DNA from: an uncultured Alteromonadaceae bacterium
GTDB taxonomy: Bacteria; Pseudomonadota; Gammaproteobacteria; Enterobacterales; Alteromonadaceae
Assembly (NCBI GenBank): GCA_938085045.1
Contig: CALKGI010000042.1
Coordinates: 1-59,845 of the forward strand
Direction: 5' to 3'
Length of the DNA: 59,845 bases
Of the stretch, positions 25,508-34,320 are shown in pieces. The first letter of the stretch is position 1. Every line of letters starts with the position of its first letter. A program made the translations under genes and the position numbers. Under the pieces are notes generated by a model. It was given only the letters and a program-made list of their open reading frames with translations. It did not search any database and was not told where the DNA came from.

Positions 25508-26833
25508 TCAAAATTGCTCTTTTGCCACGAGGTCTAAATGGCCCAATTGCTCATGTATTTGGGTCGCTCGTTTGAAGATGAGCTGTTTGATTGCCTGCAC
25601 AGTATTCAATTGCTCAGCGTCAAGGCCGCAGTTGTTCAAGTCTACCTTTTCGACTGTTTTTATTATCGCCGAGGTAAGTCGCATCCCCCTCATTTTTAAT
25701 AAAGAAAATGAAATAGAGGATTCATCGGCAATACTGAGCAAGTCAAATGCGGTGATGCTATCCAAATCAAAGTTGTCATCAATGCCCATTGCTGCCACTG
25801 TGTCTATTTTAGTATTCTTTGACGCTTCATAAATCACACAAACTAGGTCGTAAAATGGCGTGATTGTTATGCCATTGTTACCCACAAAAAAACTCACATT
25901 TTTGCCGTGTGCATCGCTGTTGCCAATGACGACATTGAATATCATCCAGTCCAGCAAGTTTTGAATGGCAATAGCTGGTACAGTGCAGTTTTTGGCAAAG
26001 GTAAACAGCTTTTTGAAACTGACCCCATCTCTGATGTGTCTGACATCACGACCCGAACCATAATTTTGTTCATATTTAAACTCAGGGGGCAAATCCAAAG
26101 CTTGGCAGGCATCTATCATATGGCGTTTGTGAACGCCATCAGTCACTCGCTTTCTGTCAAAACGCTCTACAATCAGCGAATCATGCCCGCCGTAATTTTT
26201 ATAAGTGACGTTGGCTACATTTAGGCCAACATCGTGTGCTAATCGCATGCACACAAGCTCATTGATCACAATAGAGGGGAAAGTTGGAGAGGCGAATTTT
26301 AATATATGAGTACTTGAATACGCGCCATCTGCCAGCATTGGCTGATTTTGTTCATTCATGTAAACGTTCAGCTTATTTTGTACACCTGCTACTGACAGTC
26401 GATATTTGCCGTCCCATGTCACTAGTTCTTGGGCTGAGCCTGTTGACAACTTAGCGATTAACTCTTGTTCACTAATGGGTCTTAGTTGAGATTTTTGTGC
26501 TTGATAAGCCGTGTCAAAGAATGACAATGCGCCGGCCGTCTCGTGGCCAATGGTGTTGAGAATGGCATACAGGTTATTTTTTGACAGACTGTTATTTTGC
26601 AGTAGCAAGTCGAAGGCATCGCCTTCTGGAAAGAGATTTCTTAAAAACTGAGTGACGCTTTGATTTGAAAATTGGCCATTGAGGGGGATACAGGGTGATA
26701 TTGGAAATCGATTGTTTATCCATTGCTCACAGTAGACAAAAGTGCATTCGGCAGGTTCGTTGAATGTCACAGTGCCGACTAATTCAGATTGGCTGTAAAT
26801 GCTAAGTGTTGGTAAGATATTAGAGCCATTCAT
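25508..26833 (-). CDS. hipA: HipA-family Ser/Thr kinase toxin
   Basis: A 441-residue HipA-like kinase. The N-terminal segment matches the HipA coupling domain, then come the P-loop-like SVAGVQNKL (residues 147-155), the ATP-binding Lys179 in HILKFAS, VERFDR (222-227), the catalytic loop NSDAHGKN (305-312) and the metal-binding FYDLV (327-331). HipA of E. coli phosphorylates glutamyl-tRNA synthetase and causes persistence; the target here is unknown. The start is ATG 26833 (GGAG 9 bases upstream), which overlaps the hipB end by 14 bases. The longer frame to 26872 would overlap hipB far more. Confidence 0.92.
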   Translation of the reverse strand: MNGSNILPTLSIYSQSELVGTVTFNEPAECTFVYCEQWINNRFPISPCIPLNGQFSNQSVTQFLRNLFPEGDAFDLLLQNNSLSKNNLYAILNTIGHETAGALSFFDTAYQAQKSQLRPISEQELIAKLSTGSAQELVTWDGKYRLSVAGVQNKLNVYMNEQNQPMLADGAYSSTHILKFASPTFPSIVINELVCMRLAHDVGLNVANVTYKNYGGHDSLIVERFDRKRVTDGVHKRHMIDACQALDLPPEFKYEQNYGSGRDVRHIRDGVSFKKLFTFAKNCTVPAIAIQNLLDWMIFNVVIGNSDAHGKNVSFFVGNNGITITPFYDLVCVIYEASKNTKIDTVAAMGIDDNFDLDSITAFDLLSIADESSISFSLLKMRGMRLTSAIIKTVEKVDLNNCGLDAEQLNTVQAIKQLIFKRATQIHEQLGHLDLVAKEQF

Positions 26834-27107
26834 CGCTTGTATCTCCATTGGCGATTGTTGAGTCTTTATCAAACCAAAGGTTTACACCAAGATATTCAAG
26901 GACTTTAAAAATAGTGTCGGCTCTAACTGTTTTTAGACCGCTTTCAACATTAGACAAAGCCTGCTTCGAAACCCCGCAAATAGCGGCTGCATCCTCTATG
27001 GTGATATTGACGGCGGTTCTTCTGGCTCGCACATACTGTCCCAGCCGTTGCATATTAACCGGCAGGCTCAAATCAGGTTGTTCGGTGGCGATAACACGTT
27101 TTGCCAT
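26820..27107 (-). CDS. hipB: HipB-family antitoxin (XRE-type HTH)
   Basis: A 95-residue protein with a helix-turn-helix of the Cro/XRE type at about residues 24-78 (ITIEDAAAICGVSKQALSNV) and a C-terminal tail ending DEWL. HipB dimers bind operator dyads and HipA. The start is supported by AGGA upstream, which lies inside operator 1. It is the first gene of the operon and overlaps hipA. Confidence 0.93.
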   Translation of the reverse strand: MAKRVIATEQPDLSLPVNMQRLGQYVRARRTAVNITIEDAAAICGVSKQALSNVESGLKTVRADTIFKVLEYLGVNLWFDKDSTIANGDTSDEWL

Positions 27108-27113
27108 AGTTAA

Positions 27114-27235
27114 TAATCCTCGTAGGTTAGGATTAATATAGCGTTAAAGGGTTTTAATTACAATAATCCTATTTAGGTAGGACTATTGTGTGGGAAATAG
27201 TAAACTAATCATTAAATCCTATTTAGCGAGGATTA
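27114..27235. promoter_or_regulatory. Three hipBA operators spaced exactly 50 bp
   Basis: Operator 1 is TAATCCT (27114-27120) and AGGATTA (27129-27135). Operator 2 is TAATCCT (27164-27170) and AGGACTA (27179-27185), with arms extendable to 10 bp. Operator 3 is AAATCCT (27214-27220) and AGGATTA (27229-27235). Each has an 8-bp spacer and the centres are 50 bp apart. The pattern is like the TATCC-N8-GGATA operators of E. coli HipB but with a two-base-wider centre. Operator 1 overlaps the hipB ribosome-binding site. Confidence 0.8.
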
Positions 27236-27411
27236 ATGGGGCGTATTGTTCGTTAGCGTTTAAGGCTGCAAATTATATTCAGAACTGGCTGTTACACAAA
27301 TTATCTACAGCGTCGAGAATTCGATTGTTGATCACACCATCGTTCAAGCAACCATTAAACCAAATCTCGATCTCGTCTATTTTTAAATAGAGCTTAATGT
27401 TAATAGACTGG

Positions 27412-28491
27412 TTAGCCTTCATAACCAAGTAACTTGCGTACGGTCAATTCATCAAGCGTCATTAAATCAAGATTTGAAACGGCAGCAGCAATGTCGTCGA
27501 GGCTACCTATGGTACTTTTAAGTTCTGCAACTTGTCTAATATCTCTGAGAGTTTCCAATTGTAATTTCGCTTGGTCGCGTTTAAATAGGATGAGCTCTTT
27601 GCGATCTTTAAATTTTTGTAACAAACCATGTTGGCTTTTTACTGAGGTCATTAACTCTTCCCAAGTTTCAATACTGAGTTGATTAGCTCTTAATATATGG
27701 TTGAATGTCTCGTTTTCCTTGCTGAATTGTTGTGCTGACATAAACCCTTTTCTCTCTAAATCCTTCGCTTTTTCTAATTGTTTATTTACTTCATTTTTTC
27801 GTGCTGCCACCCTACTTTTTGTGTCGCTATATAACTCTTCAAGATCAGCGGTGCCATCTAGCGTTACCGAGTCAAGTATTTCAACAGTAATGTTAGCCAT
27901 TTCGTAAACAAATATTGCCTGTGTCATGAAAATCCGCTCTCTGTCTTTTCTATCCTTGGCATTGACTGCACTCTCTTTCAAATCCGAATTAATTGTTGTT
28001 AGTAATTTTAGGGCTTGAGCTGCGCTGCGCACTGAAACGCTGTTTTTCAAATTGGCTTTTAAAAGCTTTTCTTTCTTCTGATTAAGTTTTTGTGGCAGGT
28101 CTTTATTGGGGATGTATATGACCGCGCCATATTGAGTCACTTTTAGTGATCCACTTCTTCCTTCTGACAGCTCTATATCTGTAGCTACTTTTCGTATTAA
28201 GAATCTGATAGTTGTTTTAATGTTCTCTATATCTTTATCAATTTGTTGGGGGATATCTGAAAATGATTTTATGTGTGTACTTAAGACAAACCCTTTAATA
28301 TTCTTCTCGTCAGCAGCAGTCGTATTGTTTGCCTTATTTCGAATTACCCCTAATTGTTCTGCTACCACTTTTTTTAGTGACTCGCCGTATTCTTGTTCAA
28401 CTTTTGCCGATCCGGTTTGGCTTGTTGCGATGGCACTTACTGTGATGCTGCAAAGTGTAAGAAGAGCTAGTCGTTGAAACGCTTTTTTCAT
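27412..28491 (-). CDS. Unrecognised secreted helical protein, paralogue A of a three-gene operon
   Basis: I do not recognise a family. The 359-residue product has a signal peptide (residues 1-22, cleavage near SAIA) and is otherwise charged and helical, with likely coiled coil (about 235-270). It is strongly similar over its whole length to the operon's first gene: shared NIKGFVLSTHI, KVATDIELS, SVSVRSAA, TQAIFVYE, ILRANQLS, and the C-terminal LQLETLRDIRQ, LDDIAA and TVRKLLGY. No cysteine pairs, transmembrane segment or catalytic motif is visible. It is 25 bp after the middle gene in the same operon. Confidence 0.75.
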   Translation of the reverse strand: MKKAFQRLALLTLCSITVSAIATSQTGSAKVEQEYGESLKKVVAEQLGVIRNKANNTTAADEKNIKGFVLSTHIKSFSDIPQQIDKDIENIKTTIRFLIRKVATDIELSEGRSGSLKVTQYGAVIYIPNKDLPQKLNQKKEKLLKANLKNSVSVRSAAQALKLLTTINSDLKESAVNAKDRKDRERIFMTQAIFVYEMANITVEILDSVTLDGTADLEELYSDTKSRVAARKNEVNKQLEKAKDLERKGFMSAQQFSKENETFNHILRANQLSIETWEELMTSVKSQHGLLQKFKDRKELILFKRDQAKLQLETLRDIRQVAELKSTIGSLDDIAAAVSNLDLMTLDELTVRKLLGYEG

Positions 28492-28516
28492 GGTGATTAT
28501 TCCGCTTTGTTTAGAT

Positions 28517-29668
28517 TTAAAGGTATTTGACGAATACTATAGAGTTAAAAGGTGGTTCGAAGGGCGCTTGAGAGATTGAAAAATCAACGAGATAAAGGCC
28601 AGCTGCGAGATTTGTATTTACTAGCCTATTTTTATCGAATGGCTTTTTATCGGTAATGTTTCTTTTAATATATATGTAATCCATATCCGTTTCTTCTATT
28701 TGGTAAATACCTAATTTTGTTTCTGTTTTGGGGTTGTTGTTGTAGAGTGTAATTGATAACTCGGTTTGGTATTTTATTCTTAGTAAATATTTTTGTGATA
28801 GTGTATTGCTTTTACTTTTTGTTGAATGCCAATTAAGATAATTTTTACCAACCTCCAAATAACGACTTGGCCGAGAAATAATGCCTTTTAAGGGAATTGC
28901 AGAGTTGTCATATTTAGTATTGTTTACACTGCTGATAGGTTTTGGGTACGCGGTTGTATTTTTACCGTAGCTCACATTATCGGCATTTGTTGGGTTTTCG
29001 TATTTGCTTCTGTCGAACTTTTTATTTTTGTTTCTGATATGTTTTATTTCATTTAATGTATATTCGATTTCCCCTACTGGAAAATATAGTGATGTGACGG
29101 TAAGTCGCGTGTCAACAATATCTACATGTGCAAAAATAGCTTGTGCTTGGTTTGTGGAAAACTTCTCTTTGGCGTGATTTACAGGGATGGTTGTGGTTAT
29201 TTCTTGGGGGAGAATTGCTGCCTTGAAAGACTCTAAAAAATCATCTGTATAAGCTATTTTCCCTGTAAATAATTGGTTTTCAACATCATAATCTTTCATA
29301 ATTAACTGACCAACGCTGTAATTATCAGTAGGAATTTGTAATGCCATGCGAATCTTTGCTTGTGCATTTTTTAATTGCTTACTTTTTCGGTCGTCGAAGT
29401 CTTTTATTGATTCAAAAGTGCCTTTTCTTAATGCGGTAGGCGCGATTAAGGTATGGACTGCTTTCGACCAACAATTGACATCGCACTTGTTGAGTTCATT
29501 TTCAATAAATATTCTATACGATTTTTTAATGGTTTTTAGTAACGAACTTTTGTCGTTTGCAGCTTGTTGCTTCGTTTGTATTGATAACTGTTCTTGAGAA
29601 TGTAGGGTTATTGGCACAATGATTATTACTATGCCAAAGATTAAACTAAGGTAATGTTTCAATTTCAC
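28517..29668 (-). CDS. Unrecognised secreted protein, middle gene of the paralogue operon
   Basis: A 383-residue protein with a signal peptide or N-terminal anchor (MKLKHYLSLIFGIVIIIVPITL). It is unrelated to the two flanking paralogues. An N-terminal helical region with Cys-x-x-x-Cys (NKCDVNCWSK) is followed by mixed strands; the C-terminal half is rich in Asn, Lys and Tyr and looks beta-sandwich-like (YLLRIKYQTELSITLYNN, LAAGLYLVDFSIS). Its start overlaps the stop of the upstream gene by four bases (ATGA). It looks AT-richer than most of the window, which suggests acquisition. I cannot assign a function. Confidence 0.75.
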   Translation of the reverse strand: MKLKHYLSLIFGIVIIIVPITLHSQEQLSIQTKQQAANDKSSLLKTIKKSYRIFIENELNKCDVNCWSKAVHTLIAPTALRKGTFESIKDFDDRKSKQLKNAQAKIRMALQIPTDNYSVGQLIMKDYDVENQLFTGKIAYTDDFLESFKAAILPQEITTTIPVNHAKEKFSTNQAQAIFAHVDIVDTRLTVTSLYFPVGEIEYTLNEIKHIRNKNKKFDRSKYENPTNADNVSYGKNTTAYPKPISSVNNTKYDNSAIPLKGIISRPSRYLEVGKNYLNWHSTKSKSNTLSQKYLLRIKYQTELSITLYNNNPKTETKLGIYQIEETDMDYIYIKRNITDKKPFDKNRLVNTNLAAGLYLVDFSISQAPFEPPFNSIVFVKYL

Positions 29669-30756
29669 TTTTCCTCGTTGTAACCTAATAATTGCCTTAC
29701 CGTCATTTCATCTAGGACAAGTAAGTCCAAGCTAGCAATAGATGCTGCAATATCATCCAGATTACCAATGGCGTCTCTGAGTTCTGCAGTCTGGCGAATA
29801 TCTCGCAACGTTTCCAGTTGCAGTTTTGCTTGTTCTTTTTTGAATGTAATGAGTTTGTGTTTTTGAAATATTGCTTGAAGAAACTCTTCCTGGTTGTTAA
29901 CTGAGTCCATTAACCTCTCCCACATCGATATATTTAACTCATTTGCCCTAAGTATGCTGTTGAAAGATTCCATTTCTTTATTGTATTGTGCCACTGACAT
30001 TTCACCTGATTTAGCTAGCGCACCTGCCATCTCTTGTTTTTCAGTTATTTTTATTACCCTCTTATCGAATTTTGATTTCGCTTCTTGGTGTAATTCGTGT
30101 ATCACACTTTTTCCGTTCAATTTAACCGAGTCTATTATTTTCAAAGCAATATCAGCGACTTCATAGACAAATATTGCTTGGGTGATAAACAAGCGCTCTT
30201 TGTCTTTTCTAGACTTTGCAGTTAGCGCGGCTTGTTTAAGGTTCTCATTTGTACTAACAAGTAGGCGAATAGCAATAGCGGCACTTCGAACGGTGACAGA
30301 ATTTTGCATGTGCGCTGTCAAAAGCTTTTTCCGTTTTGCATTCAATGAGGATGGCAAGTTTGATTTTCTTTGGTAAGTTAATTGTCCAAACTGGTCAACG
30401 TTAATTGCACTGCTATTACCATTTGATAATTCAATATCGGTTGCGACTTTTTTGACTAATAATTGAATCGCATTCTTAATGTTTGCAATATCTTCGTTGA
30501 CAGCATCAGGGATATCTGAAAATTCACCTATATGGGTGCTTAATACAAAGCCTTTAATGTTGTTTTCATTCTGCGAATCGGTAGTATTCGCTCGCTCTTG
30601 AATTCTGACTAAATATTCAGAGGTTATGTCGGCTAGCATACTTTCATAATCTGCTTGGGTAATTTGGGGTGTATTTTGTAATTTTTCTTCTTTGGTGGTA
30701 GCAAATGATTGCAGGGGAAATAAACTACAGAGTATCAATATTATGGTCTTTCGCAT
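29665..30756 (-). CDS. Unrecognised secreted helical protein, paralogue B of a three-gene operon
   Basis: A 363-residue first gene of the operon. It has a signal peptide (ending PLQSFAT) and the same helical architecture as the third gene, with conserved blocks NIKGFVLSTHI, KVATDIELS, TVRSAA, TQAIFVYE, LQLETLRDIRQ, LDDIAAS and TVRQLLGY. The two copies are well diverged in the N-terminal 60 residues. The conservation of both ends suggests that both are functional rather than one being a decayed copy. No family is recognised. A promoter is not evident, but a hexamer microsatellite lies about 240 bp upstream. Confidence 0.75.
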   Translation of the reverse strand: MRKTIILILCSLFPLQSFATTKEEKLQNTPQITQADYESMLADITSEYLVRIQERANTTDSQNENNIKGFVLSTHIGEFSDIPDAVNEDIANIKNAIQLLVKKVATDIELSNGNSSAINVDQFGQLTYQRKSNLPSSLNAKRKKLLTAHMQNSVTVRSAAIAIRLLVSTNENLKQAALTAKSRKDKERLFITQAIFVYEVADIALKIIDSVKLNGKSVIHELHQEAKSKFDKRVIKITEKQEMAGALAKSGEMSVAQYNKEMESFNSILRANELNISMWERLMDSVNNQEEFLQAIFQKHKLITFKKEQAKLQLETLRDIRQTAELRDAIGNLDDIAASIASLDLLVLDEMTVRQLLGYNEEK

Positions 30757-30994
30757 TGGCTTTATTACTTCTTTTTATTGAACAAACACATTTAGCTTAC
30801 AGTAACTTAGTACTATTCTTAGGATCATGCCACAATTAATAAAGGAATAGGTATTTTGGGGGTATAAGAAAGCCAACTTTGATTCAATTAATAATCATAA
30901 GTGGCTTGTTATCGTTAATTTGGGGTTTAATTTAACTGAGGGGTAAAAAGTGTTCAAAGGATTAAACTTAAATACTCAAATCTGTTTCGAATTT

Positions 30995-31024
30995 TGTTCC
31001 TGTTCCTGTTCCTGTTGCTGTTGC
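30995..31024. repeat. Hexanucleotide microsatellite
   Basis: Three copies of TGTTCC (30995-31012) are followed by two of TGTTGC (31013-31024). It lies in the 342-bp gap between the TonB-receptor stop and the start of the secreted-protein operon (both minus). Tandem hexamers can slip during replication and could alter promoter spacing. The rest of the gap (30757-31098) is AT-rich and shows no gene. Confidence 0.6.
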
Positions 31025-31098
31025 TTGTATCCCTCGCAAGTTCTAATCTTCATGTGTCATTCTTAGGAGTTGTTTTTGATATTCAGAATTTCTGAGTA

Positions 31099-33003
31099 TC
31101 ACTCCATCGCCCAAGAAAGTGTCAACCCAAATTGCCGCTCGGCAGATTGTGCACTCTTCTTATCACTGGTTAGTCGATACTCTTCGTTGAGTAGGTTGTT
31201 GCTCCACAAAGACAGCTGCCAATCATCAGACAAATCGTAAGTGAAACTGCCGTTAAGAATGTTCACCGCTTCAAGTGGTTTCTCGCCTGATGCAACGTCG
31301 GTGTGACTAAAGCGATGTTTGATTCGCAAGTTTGCTTGCCAATCATCTTGACGATAATTTAATGCTAGTTGCAGTTTGTTAGGGGATATATCGCCCAGCG
31401 CGTTGCCGTTGGCATCTTCGCCCGCCAATCGGTGGCCGCTTAACGTGTAGCTGAATGCGTCGGTTAGCTGGTGATCGTAACTGAATTCAAGGCCTTTTAT
31501 GTCGCCTTGGTCGAGGTTTTTGTAGGTGCGAGTGTCTTCATCTATGTTGATGCGTTCGATATAGTTTTTGATGCGATTGTTAAAGGCAGTGAATTGCAAC
31601 TGATGGTTCGCATTATTGTAAGTGAAGCCTAGTTCAACGTTGCGAGCGGTTTCGGGCGACAAGTCGGCGTTGCCTAATGTTGTGCCACGGGCGGTGGTGC
31701 CGTTGAAAAAACGTTCGGTGACAGTCGCAAATCTAAAGCCGGTGCTGATAGATGAAGTTACACCCCATTGGTCGTTTAACCGGTAGGCTGCTGAGGCAAA
31801 TCCTGTTAGGGCTTGGTCTGATTTTTTGCTGTGCCCGGCAATTTCTGATTTTTGACTAATTTGGCTGTAGCGTGCGCCAGTCGTGAATGACCAGTCATCT
31901 ATCTGGTAGTTCACGTTGCCAAATAAGGCGTTGTTAAATTGTGATGCTGCCAATACTGTGATGGTAGAGAATTCATCTGAACTTAAGCTTTGCTCAGACT
32001 CTTTGGCATTGATATTGTCGCGAAATTCTTGCTCCACGCCCCATTGCCCATCAAGCGAATTGCCTTGCCAGCGCTGTAAAAAGCTCAGGCTATAATCGGT
32101 GGCTTGGGTGTCTACGGTATTAATTCGTTTATCAAAGCGAGTGACTTTAGTGGCTAAATCTTGTTTGTGAACGGCGACTCGCATTTGCCAATTGTTGCTC
32201 GATACTAAACCAAATTGACTGATTAGGTGATTTTCTTCAGGGTAAATGGTGTACTTTTTGTTTTCGAAATCTTCGTTATTGGCTTTACCAATATCTTTGC
32301 CTTTGCTCGACAGCACCAGCAGTTGTGATTCAATATCGTCAGTTAAAGCCCAGTTGCCAATAAAACTGGCCGAGGTTTGTTCAAAATGGCTGTTTATGGC
32401 ACCGCCTGAGGGGGTTCTGGTATTTTTTTCTTTACGGTGGCTTAGGCCCAGTGAATATTGCTCGTTGCCCCAACCGATATTTTGTTGCTTGGTTTGGTCG
32501 TCGCTGCTTATTCCGGTTTCGATGTTAATGCCTGAATACTGGCGTGGGGTAATTTGGGTGATGCCCGCCATACCGCCCGAACCATAAAGGGTCGACACAG
32601 GGCCTTTGATGACCTCAACCCCTTGCATTAACCAAGGAGAAATAAAAGATGCTGCGGTGCCTGCTCGGCGCTCGGTGTGAATTGGCACTCCTGCGAACTG
32701 TGTGAGCACTCGCCAACGTGACATGCCACGTAATGAATAGACTTGAAACAATCCACCCTGACCACTGAGTTCAGCCCCGGGGGTGTCGGCAACCAACTGA
32801 CTTAAGTTGCTCACCGACGGGGAGAATTCTGAGGCATCGATAAACTCAGAGCGACCAACAGGGGCGCTGGTGCTGTTTTTCTTGCCAATGATTTGCACTG
32901 TTTCTGGGGCGTCATCTGCTAGTGCAGCACTGCCAAAACCACCAACAAAACTGCACAACAAGGCTGTTTTAGAATAAGTAAATACGGTACGACCAAAAGC
33001 CAT
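31099..33003 (-). CDS. TonB-dependent outer-membrane receptor
   Basis: A 634-residue receptor: signal peptide to about residue 29 (SAALA), a TonB-box-like ETVQIIGKK, plug domain about 50-165 (VYSLRGMSRWRVLTQFAGVP, VEVIKGPVSTLYGSGGMAG) and a 22-strand barrel ending in the terminal aromatic pattern FGLTLSWAM. Family members take up ferric siderophores, haem, cobalamin or other substrates powered by TonB. No substrate-binding gene or Fur box could be recognised, so the ligand is unknown. The length is typical of siderophore or haem receptors. It is a single gene upstream of the secreted operon. Confidence 0.92.
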   Translation of the reverse strand: MAFGRTVFTYSKTALLCSFVGGFGSAALADDAPETVQIIGKKNSTSAPVGRSEFIDASEFSPSVSNLSQLVADTPGAELSGQGGLFQVYSLRGMSRWRVLTQFAGVPIHTERRAGTAASFISPWLMQGVEVIKGPVSTLYGSGGMAGITQITPRQYSGINIETGISSDDQTKQQNIGWGNEQYSLGLSHRKEKNTRTPSGGAINSHFEQTSASFIGNWALTDDIESQLLVLSSKGKDIGKANNEDFENKKYTIYPEENHLISQFGLVSSNNWQMRVAVHKQDLATKVTRFDKRINTVDTQATDYSLSFLQRWQGNSLDGQWGVEQEFRDNINAKESEQSLSSDEFSTITVLAASQFNNALFGNVNYQIDDWSFTTGARYSQISQKSEIAGHSKKSDQALTGFASAAYRLNDQWGVTSSISTGFRFATVTERFFNGTTARGTTLGNADLSPETARNVELGFTYNNANHQLQFTAFNNRIKNYIERINIDEDTRTYKNLDQGDIKGLEFSYDHQLTDAFSYTLSGHRLAGEDANGNALGDISPNKLQLALNYRQDDWQANLRIKHRFSHTDVASGEKPLEAVNILNGSFTYDLSDDWQLSLWSNNLLNEEYRLTSDKKSAQSAERQFGLTLSWAME

Positions 33004-33158
33004 GAAACAGTGCCTGCCAAATACGGGAAAAAATGTTTAATTAGCATACAAAATTTAACGGGGATTAAATATAACGTTGTTTGGCTGTTATGTAGCTGAG
33101 GGTCTACAAAGCTTGATACAAATGGCTACAAAGAACAGAATTTTGGATGTATGTGTAC

Positions 33159-33295
33159 TGTAGGGTGCTTTCGCGTAGCGAAATGCGAGGCACAAGCAGC
33201 TTTGCGCACCATTTAAAGTTGGTCTACAACGACATATCCAAAGGTGCGCGTAGCCCCTCGTAACCTCGGACCGTGCTGCGCACGGGCACCCTACA
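33159..33295. repeat. REP-like long hairpin element
   Basis: TGTAGGGTGC (33159-33168) and GCACCCTACA (33286-33295) are exact reverse complements 137 bp apart end to end. Between them is GC-rich sequence with further complementary words (TGCGCACC and GGTGCGC). It lies between the TonB receptor start and the 3' end of the prohibitin gene. The 76-residue open frame across it is an artefact. Confidence 0.7.
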
Positions 33296-33346
33296 ATGAA
33301 CCAGAATTGAGAGGCCAATCTCTGACCCCTTGATTCTCTAATTTAG

Positions 33347-34282
33347 CTATTTTTTGGCTTTATCTAAATTCAAAAAGGGCAGTGGCGATACTGAGTTAGG
33401 GTCCATGATGATCACGTGGTTACCGTTTTGAAAGGCTTTTAAATACTTCATGCTTTCGAGTTTTAGATAACCGTCTAAGGTTAATGACTCAACCAGTATT
33501 TTGTTGGCTTGGGCCTTCGCTTTGGCGCTGACCAATATGGCTTGCGCGTCGATTCTAGTGGCATCCAATTTGGCGTTGGCTTCAATCAACAATACTTCTT
33601 TTTTCTTTTGAGCAGCGATGAGTTCGGCACGCTTTTCGGCCTCGGCTTTGGCTTCTTTTCGTTCTTGGTCAACCTTGAATTTCTTTAATTCTTCTTTGGC
33701 TTTTTCGGCAGCTTGAGCGGCTTCTTTTTTGCGTAATACCGCATTAGTAATTATTTTGGGCAAGATGACATCGCGAATAAGCAGTTTTTCGACCTTGATG
33801 CCTTTGGCGTTTAAGTCGGCCAATGCCACTAGTAATTCGTCTTGAATACGTTGCTGTATTTGTTGGTTGTAAAACTCTTCTGCGGTGCTAACGCTTTTGC
33901 CGAGTTCGCGTAGTTGGCTGCGCAGTAATGGGATCATGTGTACCGCCAACACTTCTTTTGGCGTGCCGGTTTCGGTTAACATTTGTGGGGCTTTTTCTTT
34001 GATGAGTCGGTACTGAATCGATATTTCAAACTGGGTGGTGAGCTGGTCTTGGCTCGGTACGTTCATTTTTTCGAGATGGGTTTTTTGCCTTGCATCAAAC
34101 AAGGTGACTCTGGCCATGGGGTTTTTAAAGTTAAGACCCTCGGCGTAGGGCGTAGTTTCAACCTTGCCAAATAAGCTACCAACACCAACGTGACCCGCAG
34201 GTACTGTGGTGAAGGTGGTTAATGCCAAAAACAGTACGACAACCGATATGCCTATGCCCAATGATATTTTTTGTTTATCCAT
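33347..34282 (-). CDS. Prohibitin/SPFH-domain membrane protein
   Basis: A 311-residue protein with an N-terminal transmembrane segment (about 7-26), then an SPFH/band-7 domain (about 27-210: VPAGHVGVGSLFGKV, TTQFEISIQYRLI, STAEEFYNQQIQQRIQDEL, GIKVEKLLIRDVILP) and a long alanine/lysine-rich coiled coil (about 190-270). It probably forms ring assemblies at the inner membrane that control proteases or membrane domains, like HflKC and prohibitins. AGAGG 6 bases upstream supports the start. It lies 38 bp downstream of the ABC permease and may belong to the same operon. Confidence 0.9.
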   Translation of the reverse strand: MDKQKISLGIGISVVVLFLALTTFTTVPAGHVGVGSLFGKVETTPYAEGLNFKNPMARVTLFDARQKTHLEKMNVPSQDQLTTQFEISIQYRLIKEKAPQMLTETGTPKEVLAVHMIPLLRSQLRELGKSVSTAEEFYNQQIQQRIQDELLVALADLNAKGIKVEKLLIRDVILPKIITNAVLRKKEAAQAAEKAKEELKKFKVDQERKEAKAEAEKRAELIAAQKKKEVLLIEANAKLDATRIDAQAILVSAKAKAQANKILVESLTLDGYLKLESMKYLKAFQNGNHVIIMDPNSVSPLPFLNLDKAKK

Positions 34283-34320
34283 AATGACCTCTAATTCAAT
34301 TTAAATAATGCCTACTTAAC

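Noticed and set aside
26834..26872. 13-residue N-terminal extension of hipA
   Set aside because: It would deepen the overlap with hipB, whereas GGAG 9 bases before the ATG at 26833 fits the normal start.
33088..33318. 76-residue open frame
   Set aside because: It lies wholly over the inverted repeat at 33159-33295 and has no Shine-Dalgarno or protein-like pattern.
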